64,000 nucleotides of DNA from Fluviibacter sp964498255 (GTDB lineage Bacteria; Pseudomonadota; Gammaproteobacteria; Burkholderiales; Rhodocyclaceae). Below are positions 35,365-44,628 of this stretch, one piece after another. The notes under the pieces were generated by a model. It was not told the origin of the DNA and did no database searches. It saw only the letters and a program-made list of their open reading frames with translations. The translations under genes and the position numbers were made by a program. The stretch lies in NCBI GenBank assembly GCA_964498255.1, contig CAZCGW010000006.1:37628-101627 (forward strand), read 5' to 3'. How positions within the stretch are numbered: position 1 is the stretch's first letter; each line of letters begins with the position of its first letter.

Positions 35365-37163
35365 ACTCTTCTTTTACCTCGCTCCTTTCCGCTTTCTACA
35401 CCCGCCGCTTTCTGTGGGTGCTGGCTGCCCTCTTTACGCTAGCCTGGTTTGGCGTACTGGATTACCGCCATCTGGTGGCCTCGGATGAAGGCCGTTATGG
35501 CGAAATCGCCCGCGAGATGTACGCCACAGGCGACTGGATCACCCCCCGCTACAACGGTTACAAGTACTTCGAGAAGCCACCGCTACAAGGCTGGATGACT
35601 GCCCTTGCCTACACGCTATTTGGTGTGGGTGAGTGGCAATCGCGTCTGTGGACTGGTTTCACCGGTTACTTCGCCATTCTGGCCACCGGCTTTACCGCCT
35701 GGAAACTGGTCGGAGGCGAGCGCGGCGTTGTTGCCGGCTGGATCTCGGCCATTCTGTTGGCCAGCAGTCCAATGTGGAGCGTCGGCGGCCACTTCAACAC
35801 CCTGGACATGGGCCTTTCCAGCATTCTGAGCTGCGCCTTGTTCAGCTTGATGCTGGCGCAACGTAATGGTCTGTCGGTCACCGCCCGCCGTAACTGGATG
35901 TGGCTCTGCTGGGCTTTCATGGCGCTAGCGGTGCTTTCCAAAGGCCTGATCGGCCTCGTTATTCCGGGCATGGTGCTCGTGGTCTACACCCTCACCACCT
36001 GGAACTGGGCCCTCTGGAAACGTCTGCACGTTTTCTCGGGACTGGTCGTGTTTATGCTGATCACAGCGCCCTGGTTCATCCTGGTATCGATCAAGAACCC
36101 CGAGTTTGCCCACTTCTTCTTTATCCATGAACACTGGGATCGCTTTACCAAAGACGGCCACAACCGCAAAGGGCACCCGCTCTATTTCGTCCCGCTGATT
36201 CTGCTCGGCTTTATTCCCTGGCTGCTGCAACTGGCGCAAGGCTTTATCAGCGCCTGGAAAGAACGCCGGGGCGAATCCCAGGTTTCAGCCATAGCCGGCT
36301 TCCGCCCGCTCTGGCTGGCGGCTGTCTGGGCCATCATGGTCTTCCTGTTTTTCAGCAAATCCCAGTCTAAGCTGCCCGGCTATATCATGCCGATCTTCCC
36401 CGCCATTTCTCTACTGGCGGGCGTGGCAATGACCAACGCCTTCGAGCGCATGAGCGTGGCCGGTGAAGACCGCAGCTGGAAACGCCAGATGGTTTATATG
36501 ACCCTGCTGATACTGGCTGGCTTTATTGCATTGCCTTATACCTACCAGCTGGGCAAAGCCCCCTACGAACAACTGGAGTATCAGGAATACACCATCTGGA
36601 TTGCCGTAGCGCTGGTCGCCGCACTCACCACCATGGTGTACGCCTGGACGGCCATACGCGGCTTTGAACACAAAGATCCGGCACACCGTCTGCGTCAGCT
36701 GATGGATAGCCTGCTACGCACTGCCATTGCCTTTTATATCCTCGTCCAGATTGTTGGCCTGGGTCACGACACCCACGGCCGCTCGATCTCGGGCGCCGAT
36801 CTGGCGGTTGCCGCACGTCCGTACATCAAAGACGACACCCCGGTGTACTCGATCCGCATGCTGGATCACACCTTCCCGTTCTACATCCAGCACCCAACCA
36901 TCATGGTCGACATGCAGGATGAATTGGAATTTGGCATCAATCAGGAGCCAGATACCTGGGCACCTAAAGTAAGCGATTTCGCGGTGCGCTGGCAAAAAGA
37001 CAGTGCGCCGGTGGTTGTGGTGCCGCTTCAGTATCTGGATGAGATCGCCGCCCTCAAACTACCGATGGCTGAAGTGGGCCGCGATACCCGTCGTGCGGTT
37101 TTCGTAAAACCCACGCATAACCCGGCACCACCCGCTCAACCCTATACCCCACCGGTAAACTAA
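35361..37163 (+). CDS. arnT: Undecaprenyl phosphate-L-Ara4N transferase (GT39)
   Basis: Inner-membrane GT-C glycosyltransferase that moves L-Ara4N from its undecaprenyl carrier to lipid A phosphates, giving cationic peptide and polymyxin resistance. 600 residues, about 12 membrane segments. The first periplasmic loop has SDEGRYGEIAREMYATGDWITPRYNGYKYFEKPPLQGW, with the catalytic acidic residues and the EKPPL motif of the family. HWDRFTKDGHNRKGHPLYFVPLI follows. The C-terminal periplasmic domain is about 150 residues. ATG at 35361 overlaps the previous stop (ATGA). Confidence 0.92.
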   Translation: MNSSFTSLLSAFYTRRFLWVLAALFTLAWFGVLDYRHLVASDEGRYGEIAREMYATGDWITPRYNGYKYFEKPPLQGWMTALAYTLFGVGEWQSRLWTGFTGYFAILATGFTAWKLVGGERGVVAGWISAILLASSPMWSVGGHFNTLDMGLSSILSCALFSLMLAQRNGLSVTARRNWMWLCWAFMALAVLSKGLIGLVIPGMVLVVYTLTTWNWALWKRLHVFSGLVVFMLITAPWFILVSIKNPEFAHFFFIHEHWDRFTKDGHNRKGHPLYFVPLILLGFIPWLLQLAQGFISAWKERRGESQVSAIAGFRPLWLAAVWAIMVFLFFSKSQSKLPGYIMPIFPAISLLAGVAMTNAFERMSVAGEDRSWKRQMVYMTLLILAGFIALPYTYQLGKAPYEQLEYQEYTIWIAVALVAALTTMVYAWTAIRGFEHKDPAHRLRQLMDSLLRTAIAFYILVQIVGLGHDTHGRSISGADLAVAARPYIKDDTPVYSIRMLDHTFPFYIQHPTIMVDMQDELEFGINQEPDTWAPKVSDFAVRWQKDSAPVVVVPLQYLDEIAALKLPMAEVGRDTRRAVFVKPTHNPAPPAQPYTPPVN

Positions 37164-37535
37164 ATGACCCTTGGTACTTTTGGCTTTCTCTTTACCGGCA
37201 TTCTGCTCAATGCCGCTGCTCAGTTGTTGCTTAAAGCCGGTGTACGTAACCTCGGTGAACTCTCACTGTCGGTAGATACCTTCTTCAGCACGGCCATTTC
37301 TGTGGGCACTCAGCTACCCATCATCGGCGGCCTGTTCTGCTACGGCATCAGCGTCTTTGTCTGGATCATCGGCCTCTCGCGCGTTGACGTCACCATCGCC
37401 TACCCGATGCTATCGCTGGGCTACGTGATCAATGCCGCCCTCGCCTGGTATCTGTTTGGCGAAGTCATGAGCATGCAGCGCATTATCGGTATTACGGTCA
37501 TTCTGATCGGCGTCTGGATCCTCGCCCGCTCATAA
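37164..37535 (+). CDS. SMR-type flippase subunit (ArnE/ArnF-like)
   Basis: 123 residues with four membrane helices, beginning FGFLFTGILLNAAAQLLLKAG and ending IGITVILIGVWILARS, as in the EamA/SMR-like ArnE and ArnF proteins that flip undecaprenyl-phosphate-Ara4N to the periplasm. Enterobacteria use an ArnE-ArnF pair; only one subunit gene is present here, so it may act as a homodimer. It starts immediately after arnT, between arnT and arnB. Confidence 0.85.
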   Translation: MTLGTFGFLFTGILLNAAAQLLLKAGVRNLGELSLSVDTFFSTAISVGTQLPIIGGLFCYGISVFVWIIGLSRVDVTIAYPMLSLGYVINAALAWYLFGEVMSMQRIIGITVILIGVWILARS

Positions 37536-37551
37536 GCCTCGGGCTGGTAAA

Positions 37552-38718
37552 ATGACGGCCATGGAAAAACTGACGCCGTTCGACCCGCCTATCCCGTTTA
37601 CCCGCCCCACGCTCGACGAGGCAACCATTGCCAGCGTTGGCGATGTCCTTCGCTCCGGCTGGATTACCTCAGGGCCGAAGGTGCAGGAATTCGAATCAGA
37701 ACTCTCGGGGTTCTTTGGCGGCCGCCCGGTACGCACCTTTGCCAACGGCACATCCACCATGGAAGTGGCGCTGCGCATCGCCGGCATTGGCCCCGGTGAT
37801 GAAGTCATCACCACGCCAATCTCCTGGGTCGCTACCAGTAACGTCATTCTCACTGTGGGCGCCACACCGGTCTTTGTTGATATCGACCCGATTACCCGCA
37901 ACATTGATTTAAACCAGGTGGAAGCGGCCATCAGCCCCAACACCCAAGCCATCATGCCGGTTTATCTGGCCGGCCTGCCGGTAGATATGGTGCAGCTGTA
38001 CGACATCGCCAGCCGCCACAAACTGCGCGTCATTGAAGATGCTGCACAGGCACTGGGTTCATCGTGGCATGGCTCACGCATTGGTGCCGTCGGCGATCTG
38101 ATCAGCTTTAGCTTTCAGGCCAACAAAAACCTGACCACGATTGAAGGTGGCTGCCTCGTTTGCAATAACGATGAAGAAGCCCGCCTGGCCGAAAAATTCC
38201 GCCTGCAAGGCGTTACCCGTACCGGCCTCGACGGCATGGATGTCGACGTACTCGGCGGCAAATTCAACCTCACCGATGTTAACGCTGCCATTGGTCTACA
38301 GCAGCTCGGCAAACTGGGCGACTTCCAGGATCAGCGCGTCAAACTGGCACAACGCTACTTTGACGGCTTCGCCAAAACAAAGGTCGTTGAACAAGGCCTG
38401 GAACTACCCGTTGCCGATTTTGCACACAGCAACTGGCACATGTTCCAGATCGTGTTGCCGCTGGATCGACTCGACACAGACCGCGCCGGCATCATGGCCG
38501 ACCTTAAAGCACTCGGCATTGGTACCGGCCTGCACTACCCGCCGATCCACCTCTTTAGCCTTTATCGTGAGCGTGGTTTCACCGAAGGCATGTTCCCGAT
38601 TGCCGAACGCATTGGCCGCAGCATCATCACGCTGCCGCTCTTCCCGACCTTGACCGAATCTGATGTTGATCGCATTGTTGCCGCTGTGGCGCATGTGCTG
38701 GAGACCCACCTGAAATGA
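37552..38718 (+). CDS. arnB: UDP-4-amino-4-deoxy-L-arabinose aminotransferase
   Basis: PLP enzyme that aminates UDP-4-keto-pentose with glutamate to UDP-L-Ara4N. 388 residues of the DegT/DnrJ/EryC1 family: IPFTRPTLDEATIASVGDVLRSGWITSGPKVQEFE at the N-terminus, VIEDAAQALGSSWHG, and the PLP-Lys in SFQANKNLTTIEGG (near residue 190). A second ATG three codons later is also possible. It overlaps arnC by 4 bases. Confidence 0.93.
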   Translation: MTAMEKLTPFDPPIPFTRPTLDEATIASVGDVLRSGWITSGPKVQEFESELSGFFGGRPVRTFANGTSTMEVALRIAGIGPGDEVITTPISWVATSNVILTVGATPVFVDIDPITRNIDLNQVEAAISPNTQAIMPVYLAGLPVDMVQLYDIASRHKLRVIEDAAQALGSSWHGSRIGAVGDLISFSFQANKNLTTIEGGCLVCNNDEEARLAEKFRLQGVTRTGLDGMDVDVLGGKFNLTDVNAAIGLQQLGKLGDFQDQRVKLAQRYFDGFAKTKVVEQGLELPVADFAHSNWHMFQIVLPLDRLDTDRAGIMADLKALGIGTGLHYPPIHLFSLYRERGFTEGMFPIAERIGRSIITLPLFPTLTESDVDRIVAAVAHVLETHLK

Positions 38719-39731
38719 GCGAACAGACCAACGACCTTAACGCGCAGAGCGGCCTGGAACTCAACGTGCCCGCCGGCAACCCTGCCGTCGAACCGCCAGA
38801 GCTGAGCGTCGTTATTCCGGTTTATAACGAAGAAGCCGGCCTGCAAACACTGTTCGATCGCCTCTACCCGGCACTCGATGCCCTGCACGCACGCTACGAA
38901 GTGATCTTCATTAATGATGGTAGCCGTGATCGCTCACCCCTGATTCTGTCGGATCAATACCGCAAGCGTCCGGACGTCACCCGCGTCGTACTATTTAATG
39001 GCAACTACGGCCAACACATGGCTATCATGGCCGGCTTCTCGCAAGCCCGTGGTCAATCGATCATTACGCTCGACGCCGACCTGCAAAACCCGCCAGAAGA
39101 AATCGGTAACCTGCTGGCCAAACTGCGCGAAGGTTACGACTACGTCGGCACCATCCGCCAGAACCGCCAGGACAGCTGGTTCCGTCGCCACGCCTCGCGC
39201 GCCATGAACAACCTGCGTGAAAAAATCACGCACATCACCATGACAGACCAGGGCTGCATGCTTCGCGGCTATAGCCGTGAAGTCGTACAGATGCTGAACC
39301 AGTGTGAAGAAGGCCGCACCTTTATTCCGGCACTGGCCTATACCTTTGCCAGCCGCCCGATTGAAATTGAAGTAGCGCACGAAGAACGCTTCGCCGGTGA
39401 ATCCAAGTACTCACTGTACAGCCTGATCCGTTTGAACTTTGATCTGGTCACCGGCTTCTCGACCATGCCGCTGCAGGCCTTCTCGCTGCTCGGCGTGCTG
39501 CTAGCACTGGGCTCAACTGCCCTGTTCTTCCTGCTGCTGCTGCGTCGCTTTGTATTCGGCGCCGAAGTCGAAGGCGTGTTCACCTTGTTCGCACTTGTCT
39601 TTGCACTCATTGGCGTACTGCTGTTTGGTGTGGGCCTTCTGGGTGAATACATCGGCCGCATCTACGAACAGGTCCGTGGCCGTCCACGCTTTGTAATCCA
39701 GGCCATTCTGGAACAGGATCGCCGTGGCTGA
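38715..39731 (+). CDS. arnC: Undecaprenyl-phosphate 4-deoxy-4-formamido-L-arabinose transferase
   Basis: GT2 enzyme that loads the formylated sugar on undecaprenyl phosphate. 338 residues: LSVVIPVYNEEAGLQTLFDRL, FINDGSRDRSPLIL, TLDADLQNPPEEIGNLL and the QGCMLRGYSREVV segment; two membrane helices lie near residues 245-325. The sequence is close to enterobacterial ArnC, unlike generic dolichol-phosphate mannose synthases. It overlaps the next gene by 8 bases. Confidence 0.93.
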   Translation: MSEQTNDLNAQSGLELNVPAGNPAVEPPELSVVIPVYNEEAGLQTLFDRLYPALDALHARYEVIFINDGSRDRSPLILSDQYRKRPDVTRVVLFNGNYGQHMAIMAGFSQARGQSIITLDADLQNPPEEIGNLLAKLREGYDYVGTIRQNRQDSWFRRHASRAMNNLREKITHITMTDQGCMLRGYSREVVQMLNQCEEGRTFIPALAYTFASRPIEIEVAHEERFAGESKYSLYSLIRLNFDLVTGFSTMPLQAFSLLGVLLALGSTALFFLLLLRRFVFGAEVEGVFTLFALVFALIGVLLFGVGLLGEYIGRIYEQVRGRPRFVIQAILEQDRRG

Positions 39732-40632
39732 GACACACCACACTCCGATGAAAGCGGTTGTTTTTGCTTATCACGAAGTCGGTGCCCGCTGCCTGCAGGC
39801 GCTGCTGGATGGCGGCGTCGATGTAGCGCTGGTCATTACCCATACCGACGACCCGAACGAGCGCATCTGGTTTACCAGTGTTGCCGAGCTGGCTACCAAA
39901 GCCGGTATACCGGTCATTACGCCGGAATCAGCCAGCGAACCGGATGTGCAGCAACGTATTGCCGCCATTGCACCGGACTACATTTTTTCGTTCTACTACC
40001 GCCAGATGATTCCCATGTCGGTGCTGAATCAGGCCAAGATCGCACCGCTCAATATGCATGGCTCGCTGCTGCCCAAGTATCGCGGCCGCGTGCCCATCAA
40101 CTGGGCCGTACTGCATGGCGAAACCGAAACCGGTGCCACACTCCACGTAATGGCTGAAAAGCCGGACGCCGGCGACATCGTTGCCCAACAGGCCGTACCC
40201 ATAGGCCCGGACGAAACGGCGGGTGAAGTCTTTGCCCACGTTACAGCCGCTGCCGCCCAAACCCTGGCCGGTGTATTACCGCAGCTACTGAAGGGTGACG
40301 TGCCCCGCCGCCCGAACAATCTGGCCGAGGGCAGCTATTTTGGCGGCCGCAAGCCCGAAGACGGCCGCATTCACTGGGATCAGACCGCCGCACAGGTCTA
40401 TAACCTTATCCGAGCCGTTGCCCCGCCCTACCCGGGTGCGTTCGCGGATATCCAGACTACCAGCGGCATCCAGCGCATTACCGTCAACGCCGCCCGCCGC
40501 CTAGACACCCTTTTCGACCTAAAACCCGGCCTTTACCGGATCGATTCCAAGGTAATCGGGGTCTGCGGTGATAAGATGGCGGTTGAACTTACCGATTTCA
40601 CACCAACTACTTTCGACCCGACCACACTATGA
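39724..40632 (+). CDS. arnA: UDP-L-Ara4N formyltransferase (stand-alone ArnA N-terminal domain)
   Basis: Formylates UDP-L-Ara4N with N10-formyltetrahydrofolate. 302 residues equivalent to the first half of enterobacterial ArnA: VFAYHEVGARCLQALL, FYYRQMIPMSVL, NMHGSLLPKYRGRVPINWAVLHGETETGATLH (catalytic Asn-His-Asp region). In E. coli the two ArnA activities are fused; here the decarboxylase is the next gene, coupled by an ATGA overlap. GTG start at 39724; an ATG at 39748 is possible. Confidence 0.9.
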   Translation: MAETHHTPMKAVVFAYHEVGARCLQALLDGGVDVALVITHTDDPNERIWFTSVAELATKAGIPVITPESASEPDVQQRIAAIAPDYIFSFYYRQMIPMSVLNQAKIAPLNMHGSLLPKYRGRVPINWAVLHGETETGATLHVMAEKPDAGDIVAQQAVPIGPDETAGEVFAHVTAAAAQTLAGVLPQLLKGDVPRRPNNLAEGSYFGGRKPEDGRIHWDQTAAQVYNLIRAVAPPYPGAFADIQTTSGIQRITVNAARRLDTLFDLKPGLYRIDSKVIGVCGDKMAVELTDFTPTTFDPTTL

Positions 40633-41672
40633 AAAAAGTCCTCATCCTCGGCGTCAACGGCTTCATTGGCCACCATCTTTCCAAGCGCATCCTGGAAACG
40701 ACCGACTGGGAAGTCTATGGCATGGATATGCAGGCAGATCGCCTGGCTGATGTTATCGGCAATCCGCGTATGCACTTCTTCGAGGGTGACATCACCATCA
40801 ATAAAGAGTGGGTCGAGTACCACGTTCGCAAGTGTGACGTGATTCTGCCGCTGGTCGCCATTGCTACCCCGGCCACTTACGTACAGCAGCCGCTGCGCGT
40901 ATTCGAACTGGACTTCGAAGCCAACCTGCCTATCGTTCGCTCTGCTGTTAAGTACGGCAAGCACCTGGTCTTCCCGTCAACGTCGGAAGTCTACGGTATG
41001 TGTAGCGACAGCGAGTTCGACCCTGAGAACTCGCAACTGTCGTACGGCCCAATCAACAAGCCACGCTGGATCTACGCTTGCGCCAAGCAACTGATGGATC
41101 GCGTGATCGCCGGTTACGGCCAGCAAGAAGGCCTGCGTTACACCCTGTTCCGTCCGTTCAACTGGATCGGCCCAGGCCTGGATAGCATCCACACCCCGAA
41201 GGAAGGCTCTTCGCGCGTGGTCTCGCAATTCCTCGGCCACATCGTTCGTGGCGAACCAATCAGCCTGGTCGATGGCGGTACGCAAAAGCGTGCCTTCACC
41301 TACATTGACGATGGTATCGACGCCCTGGTGCGCATCATCGCCAACAAGGACGACATTGCCAACGGCAAGATCTACAACATCGGCAACCCGGTCAACAACT
41401 ACTCGGTGCGCGAACTCGCCACCATGATGCTCGACACCGCCGCCAAGATTCCTGAATACGCTTCGACCGCTAAAGATGTGAAGCTGGTTGAAACGACTTC
41501 GGGTGCTTACTACGGCAAGGGTTACCAGGACGTGCAGAACCGCGTTCCAAAAATCACCAACACCATGGAAGAACTGGGTTGGAAGCCAACCGTCAGCATG
41601 AACGACGCCATCAGCAAGATTTTTGAAGCCTATCGCGGCGATGTTGCGCTGGCTCGCCAGCTGGTCGACTAA
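40629..41672 (+). CDS. arnA: UDP-glucuronate oxidative decarboxylase (stand-alone ArnA C-terminal domain)
   Basis: Oxidises and decarboxylates UDP-glucuronic acid to UDP-4-keto-pentose, the first committed step to Ara4N. 347 residues of the extended SDR family: GVNGFIGHHLSKRIL (NAD binding), STSEVYGMCSD, and the catalytic Tyr-Lys in WIYACAKQLMDRV (YxxxK), plus FRPFNWIGPGLD. It matches the C-terminal half of ArnA. UDP-glucose dehydrogenase, which supplies the substrate, is not in the window. Confidence 0.92.
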   Translation: MKKVLILGVNGFIGHHLSKRILETTDWEVYGMDMQADRLADVIGNPRMHFFEGDITINKEWVEYHVRKCDVILPLVAIATPATYVQQPLRVFELDFEANLPIVRSAVKYGKHLVFPSTSEVYGMCSDSEFDPENSQLSYGPINKPRWIYACAKQLMDRVIAGYGQQEGLRYTLFRPFNWIGPGLDSIHTPKEGSSRVVSQFLGHIVRGEPISLVDGGTQKRAFTYIDDGIDALVRIIANKDDIANGKIYNIGNPVNNYSVRELATMMLDTAAKIPEYASTAKDVKLVETTSGAYYGKGYQDVQNRVPKITNTMEELGWKPTVSMNDAISKIFEAYRGDVALARQLVD

Positions 41673-41723
41673 TCCCGTTTAACTGTCTTGGAGCGAACGG
41701 GATCACCTCCCGCTTGGCCTGCT

Positions 41724-42635
41724 ATGTCAAGAATTACGCTCAAAGTTGATGTTGACACACTGCGCGGCACCCTGGAAGGGGTGCCCGCGTTGCAGCGTAT
41801 GCTCGACCAACACCAGGCTCGCGCCACCTTTCTGTTCAGCCTCGGCCCAGACAACACCGGCCGTGCGCTGCGTCGTGTTTTCCGCCCCGGCTTTCTGAAA
41901 AAAGTCTCGCGCACCTCGGTCGTTGAGCACTACGGCCTCAAGACCCTCTCCTACGGTGTACTACTACCCGGCCCTGATATCGGCAAAAAGGCCGCCGCAG
42001 AAATGCGCGCGATTGCCGCTGCTGGTCACGAATGCGGCATCCACACCTGGGACCACGTCGAATGGCATGACCAGGTACGCACTCGCGATGCCGCCTGGAC
42101 CCTGCAACGTATGCAGCAAAGCTATGATCGCTTTGGCGAAGTCTTTGGCCACGCCCCCGCCACGCATGGTGCTGCCGGTTGGCAAATGAACGAAACGGCG
42201 ATTCGCCAACTCGATGACTGGGGCATGCAATACGCCTCGGATGGTCGCGGTGCCGCGCCTTATTTCATGAGTATTCAAGGGCAGCCCTGCAAACATATGC
42301 AGCTGCCCACCACCCTGCCAACCCTCGACGAAATTCTCGGCGTCGATGGCCTCACGGTGGATAACGTACACGAACATCTGCTCGGCCTCACCGACCCCAA
42401 TCGTCACGGCCCGCGCGACCACGTGTTTACGCTGCACGCCGAACTGGAAGGCCAGAAGCTGGCACCGATCTTCGATCGTCTGCTCACGGGCTGGCTACAA
42501 CAAGGCCACACGCTAGGCACCATGGGTGATTATCACGCCACCCTCACCCACCAGATGCTGCCGATTCATCCCTTTGCCTGGGGCGAGATCTCCGGCCGCT
42601 CGGGCGAACTGATTGTTGATTTGCCCACTGTCTAA
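41724..42635 (+). CDS. arnD: 4-deoxy-4-formamido-L-arabinose-phosphoundecaprenol deformylase
   Basis: Removes the formyl group from the undecaprenyl-linked sugar before flipping. 303 residues of the NodB-like metal-dependent deacetylase fold: LKVDVDTLRGT (metal Asp region), GHECGIHTWDHVEWHD (metal His region), and THGAAGWQMN. The frame opens earlier, but the ATG at 41724 (MSRITLKVDVDTLRG) matches the family. 51 bases separate it from the preceding gene. Nothing like a terminator is seen before prxQ. Confidence 0.92.
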   Translation: MSRITLKVDVDTLRGTLEGVPALQRMLDQHQARATFLFSLGPDNTGRALRRVFRPGFLKKVSRTSVVEHYGLKTLSYGVLLPGPDIGKKAAAEMRAIAAAGHECGIHTWDHVEWHDQVRTRDAAWTLQRMQQSYDRFGEVFGHAPATHGAAGWQMNETAIRQLDDWGMQYASDGRGAAPYFMSIQGQPCKHMQLPTTLPTLDEILGVDGLTVDNVHEHLLGLTDPNRHGPRDHVFTLHAELEGQKLAPIFDRLLTGWLQQGHTLGTMGDYHATLTHQMLPIHPFAWGEISGRSGELIVDLPTV

Positions 42636-42658
42636 AACTGAATACCAGGAGTCTGGAT

Positions 42659-43123
42659 ATGGCCCTAGAACTTAATAAGAAGGTCCCCAACTTCAGCGCC
42701 CCGGCCACCGGAGGCGACTTTAAACTCTCAGCGTTGGCCGGTAAAACCCTGGTGCTGTATTTCTACCCTAAAGACAGCACCCCGGGCTGCACGACTGAGG
42801 CACAACAATTTAGCGCCCTTAACGATGACTTCGCTAAAGCCAACGCCGTTATCGTGGGCGTATCGCGTGATAGTCTCAAATCGCACGACAATTTCATCGC
42901 CAAGCAGAATATTCCGTATAGCCTGATTTCTGATGCCGACGAAACCGTTTGCGAACTGTTCGGTGTCATGAAGCTGAAAAATATGTATGGCAAACAGGTA
43001 CGTGGCATTGAACGCAGCACCTTTGTGATTGATGCCAAGGGCAAACTGGTCCAGGAATGGCGGGGCGTAAAAGTGCCCGGCCATGCAGCCGAAGTACTGG
43101 CTTTTGTGCAATCTCTGGGCTAA
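42659..43123 (+). CDS. bcp: Thioredoxin-dependent peroxiredoxin (BCP/PrxQ)
   Basis: Reduces hydroperoxides. 154 residues with the peroxidatic Cys44 in PKDSTPGCTTEAQQF. The usual PrxQ resolving Cys five residues later is absent (Gln at that place); the only other Cys is Cys98 in ETVCELFG. The enzyme may therefore work as a one-Cys or atypical two-Cys peroxidase. GGAG precedes the ATG. It lies 23 bases after arnD and may be cotranscribed. Confidence 0.92.
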   Translation: MALELNKKVPNFSAPATGGDFKLSALAGKTLVLYFYPKDSTPGCTTEAQQFSALNDDFAKANAVIVGVSRDSLKSHDNFIAKQNIPYSLISDADETVCELFGVMKLKNMYGKQVRGIERSTFVIDAKGKLVQEWRGVKVPGHAAEVLAFVQSLG

Positions 43124-43195
43124 TCTGAGCCTGTAAAAGCGGTTCGGTCTCTGACCGGATCAACGTGGTTCCACTGACTCATAAGCGAGATCTCG

Positions 43196-44623
43196 ATGGC
43201 CCCCCGCAAACCTGCAGCCTCCGCTACTGCCACTAAACTGTTTGTTCTGGATACCAACGTGCTGATGCACGATCCAACCAGCCTGTTCCGCTTCGAAGAG
43301 CACGATGTCTACGTGCCGATGATGACGCTGGAAGAACTGGATAACAACAAGAAGGGCATGTCGGAAATTGCGCGCAATGCCCGCCAGGTAACCCGCACCC
43401 TGGATGATCTGGTATCACACTGCGGTGATCATATTGAGCAAGGCATTCCGCTTGCCGAGCCATCGAAGGGTTTAGCCACCGGCCGTCTGTTCCTGCAGAC
43501 CGAAGCCATCAACACCCCGCTGCCACCCTCGCTGCCCTCATCCAAATACGACAACCAGATCTTGGGTGTCATTCTTTTCCTGCAACTTAAGTTTCCGGGC
43601 CGCGCCGTTATTCTGGTGTCAAAAGACATCAACATGCGTATCAAGGCACGTGCACTTGGCCTGCTGGCAGAAGACTACTTTAACGACAAAGTTCTTGAAG
43701 ACACCGACCTGTTGTACGCAGGTTCGAGCGAGTTGCCCGCGAACTTCTGGGAAACGCATGGCACCGGGATGGAATCCTGGAAGAAAGACACCAAAACCGG
43801 CTACCGCATCAGCGGCCCACTCTGCCGGGACTTTCTGCTCAACGAATTTGTCTACGACCTTAACGACCCGCCCTTCGAGGCCATCGTTCGCGAGGTCAAC
43901 GGCAAATCAGCCGTACTGGAAACGCTGGTCGACTACACGCATCAGAAGCATGCGGTCTGGGGCATTAACGCCCGCAACCGCGAGCAGAACTTTGCCCTCA
44001 ACCTGCTGATGGATCCCGAGATCGATTTCGTCTCCCTCCTCGGCCAGGCCGGCACCGGTAAGACCCTGCTCACCCTGGCTGCCGCCCTGACCCAGGTGCT
44101 GGATCAGAAGCGTTACTCAGAAATCATCATGACCCGCGTTACCGTGCCGGTGGGCGAAGACATTGGCTTCCTGCCCGGTACCGAAGAAGAGAAGATGACC
44201 CCGTGGATGGGTGCGCTCGAGGATAACCTCGACGTGCTCAACAAGAATGAAGACGAAGGCGGCGGTGCCTACGGTGGCGAATGGGGTCGTGCAGCAACAC
44301 GCGATCTGATCCGCTCCCGCATCAAGGTCAAGAGCCTCAACTTCATGCGCGGCCGCACCTTCATCCAGAAATTCCTCATCATCGACGAAGCGCAGAACCT
44401 CACGCCCAAGCAGATGAAGACACTCATCACCCGTGCCGGCCCCGGCACCAAGGTGGTCTGCTTAGGCAACATTGCCCAGATTGATACCCCGTACCTCACC
44501 GAAGGCAGCTCTGGCCTCACGTACGTGGTGGATCGCATGAAGGGCTGGCCACATGCCGGGCATATCACCCTGCAACGTGGTGAACGTTCACGCCTTGCCG
44601 ATTTTGCGTCTGAGGTACTATAG
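43196..44623 (+). CDS. PIN-PhoH ATPase (PhoH2 type)
   Basis: 475 residues: an N-terminal PIN nuclease domain (about 14-160; LFVLDTNVLMHDPTSLFRFEEHDV, VSKDINMRIKARALGL) fused to a PhoH ATPase domain (about 260-470) with Walker A GQAGTGKTLL, VTVPVGEDIGFLPGT and Walker B FLIIDEAQNLTPKQMKTLITR. PIN-PhoH proteins are ATP-dependent RNA helicase/RNases in other bacteria. Length and arrangement are usual. The transglutaminase-like gene starts 5 bases later. Confidence 0.92.
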   Translation: MAPRKPAASATATKLFVLDTNVLMHDPTSLFRFEEHDVYVPMMTLEELDNNKKGMSEIARNARQVTRTLDDLVSHCGDHIEQGIPLAEPSKGLATGRLFLQTEAINTPLPPSLPSSKYDNQILGVILFLQLKFPGRAVILVSKDINMRIKARALGLLAEDYFNDKVLEDTDLLYAGSSELPANFWETHGTGMESWKKDTKTGYRISGPLCRDFLLNEFVYDLNDPPFEAIVREVNGKSAVLETLVDYTHQKHAVWGINARNREQNFALNLLMDPEIDFVSLLGQAGTGKTLLTLAAALTQVLDQKRYSEIIMTRVTVPVGEDIGFLPGTEEEKMTPWMGALEDNLDVLNKNEDEGGGAYGGEWGRAATRDLIRSRIKVKSLNFMRGRTFIQKFLIIDEAQNLTPKQMKTLITRAGPGTKVVCLGNIAQIDTPYLTEGSSGLTYVVDRMKGWPHAGHITLQRGERSRLADFASEVL

Positions 44624-44628
44624 ACCGC

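Noticed and set aside
39724..41672. ArnA as a broken (frameshifted) fusion gene
   Set aside because: Both halves are full-length domains with own starts, coupled by ATGA; separate arnA genes are known in other bacteria.
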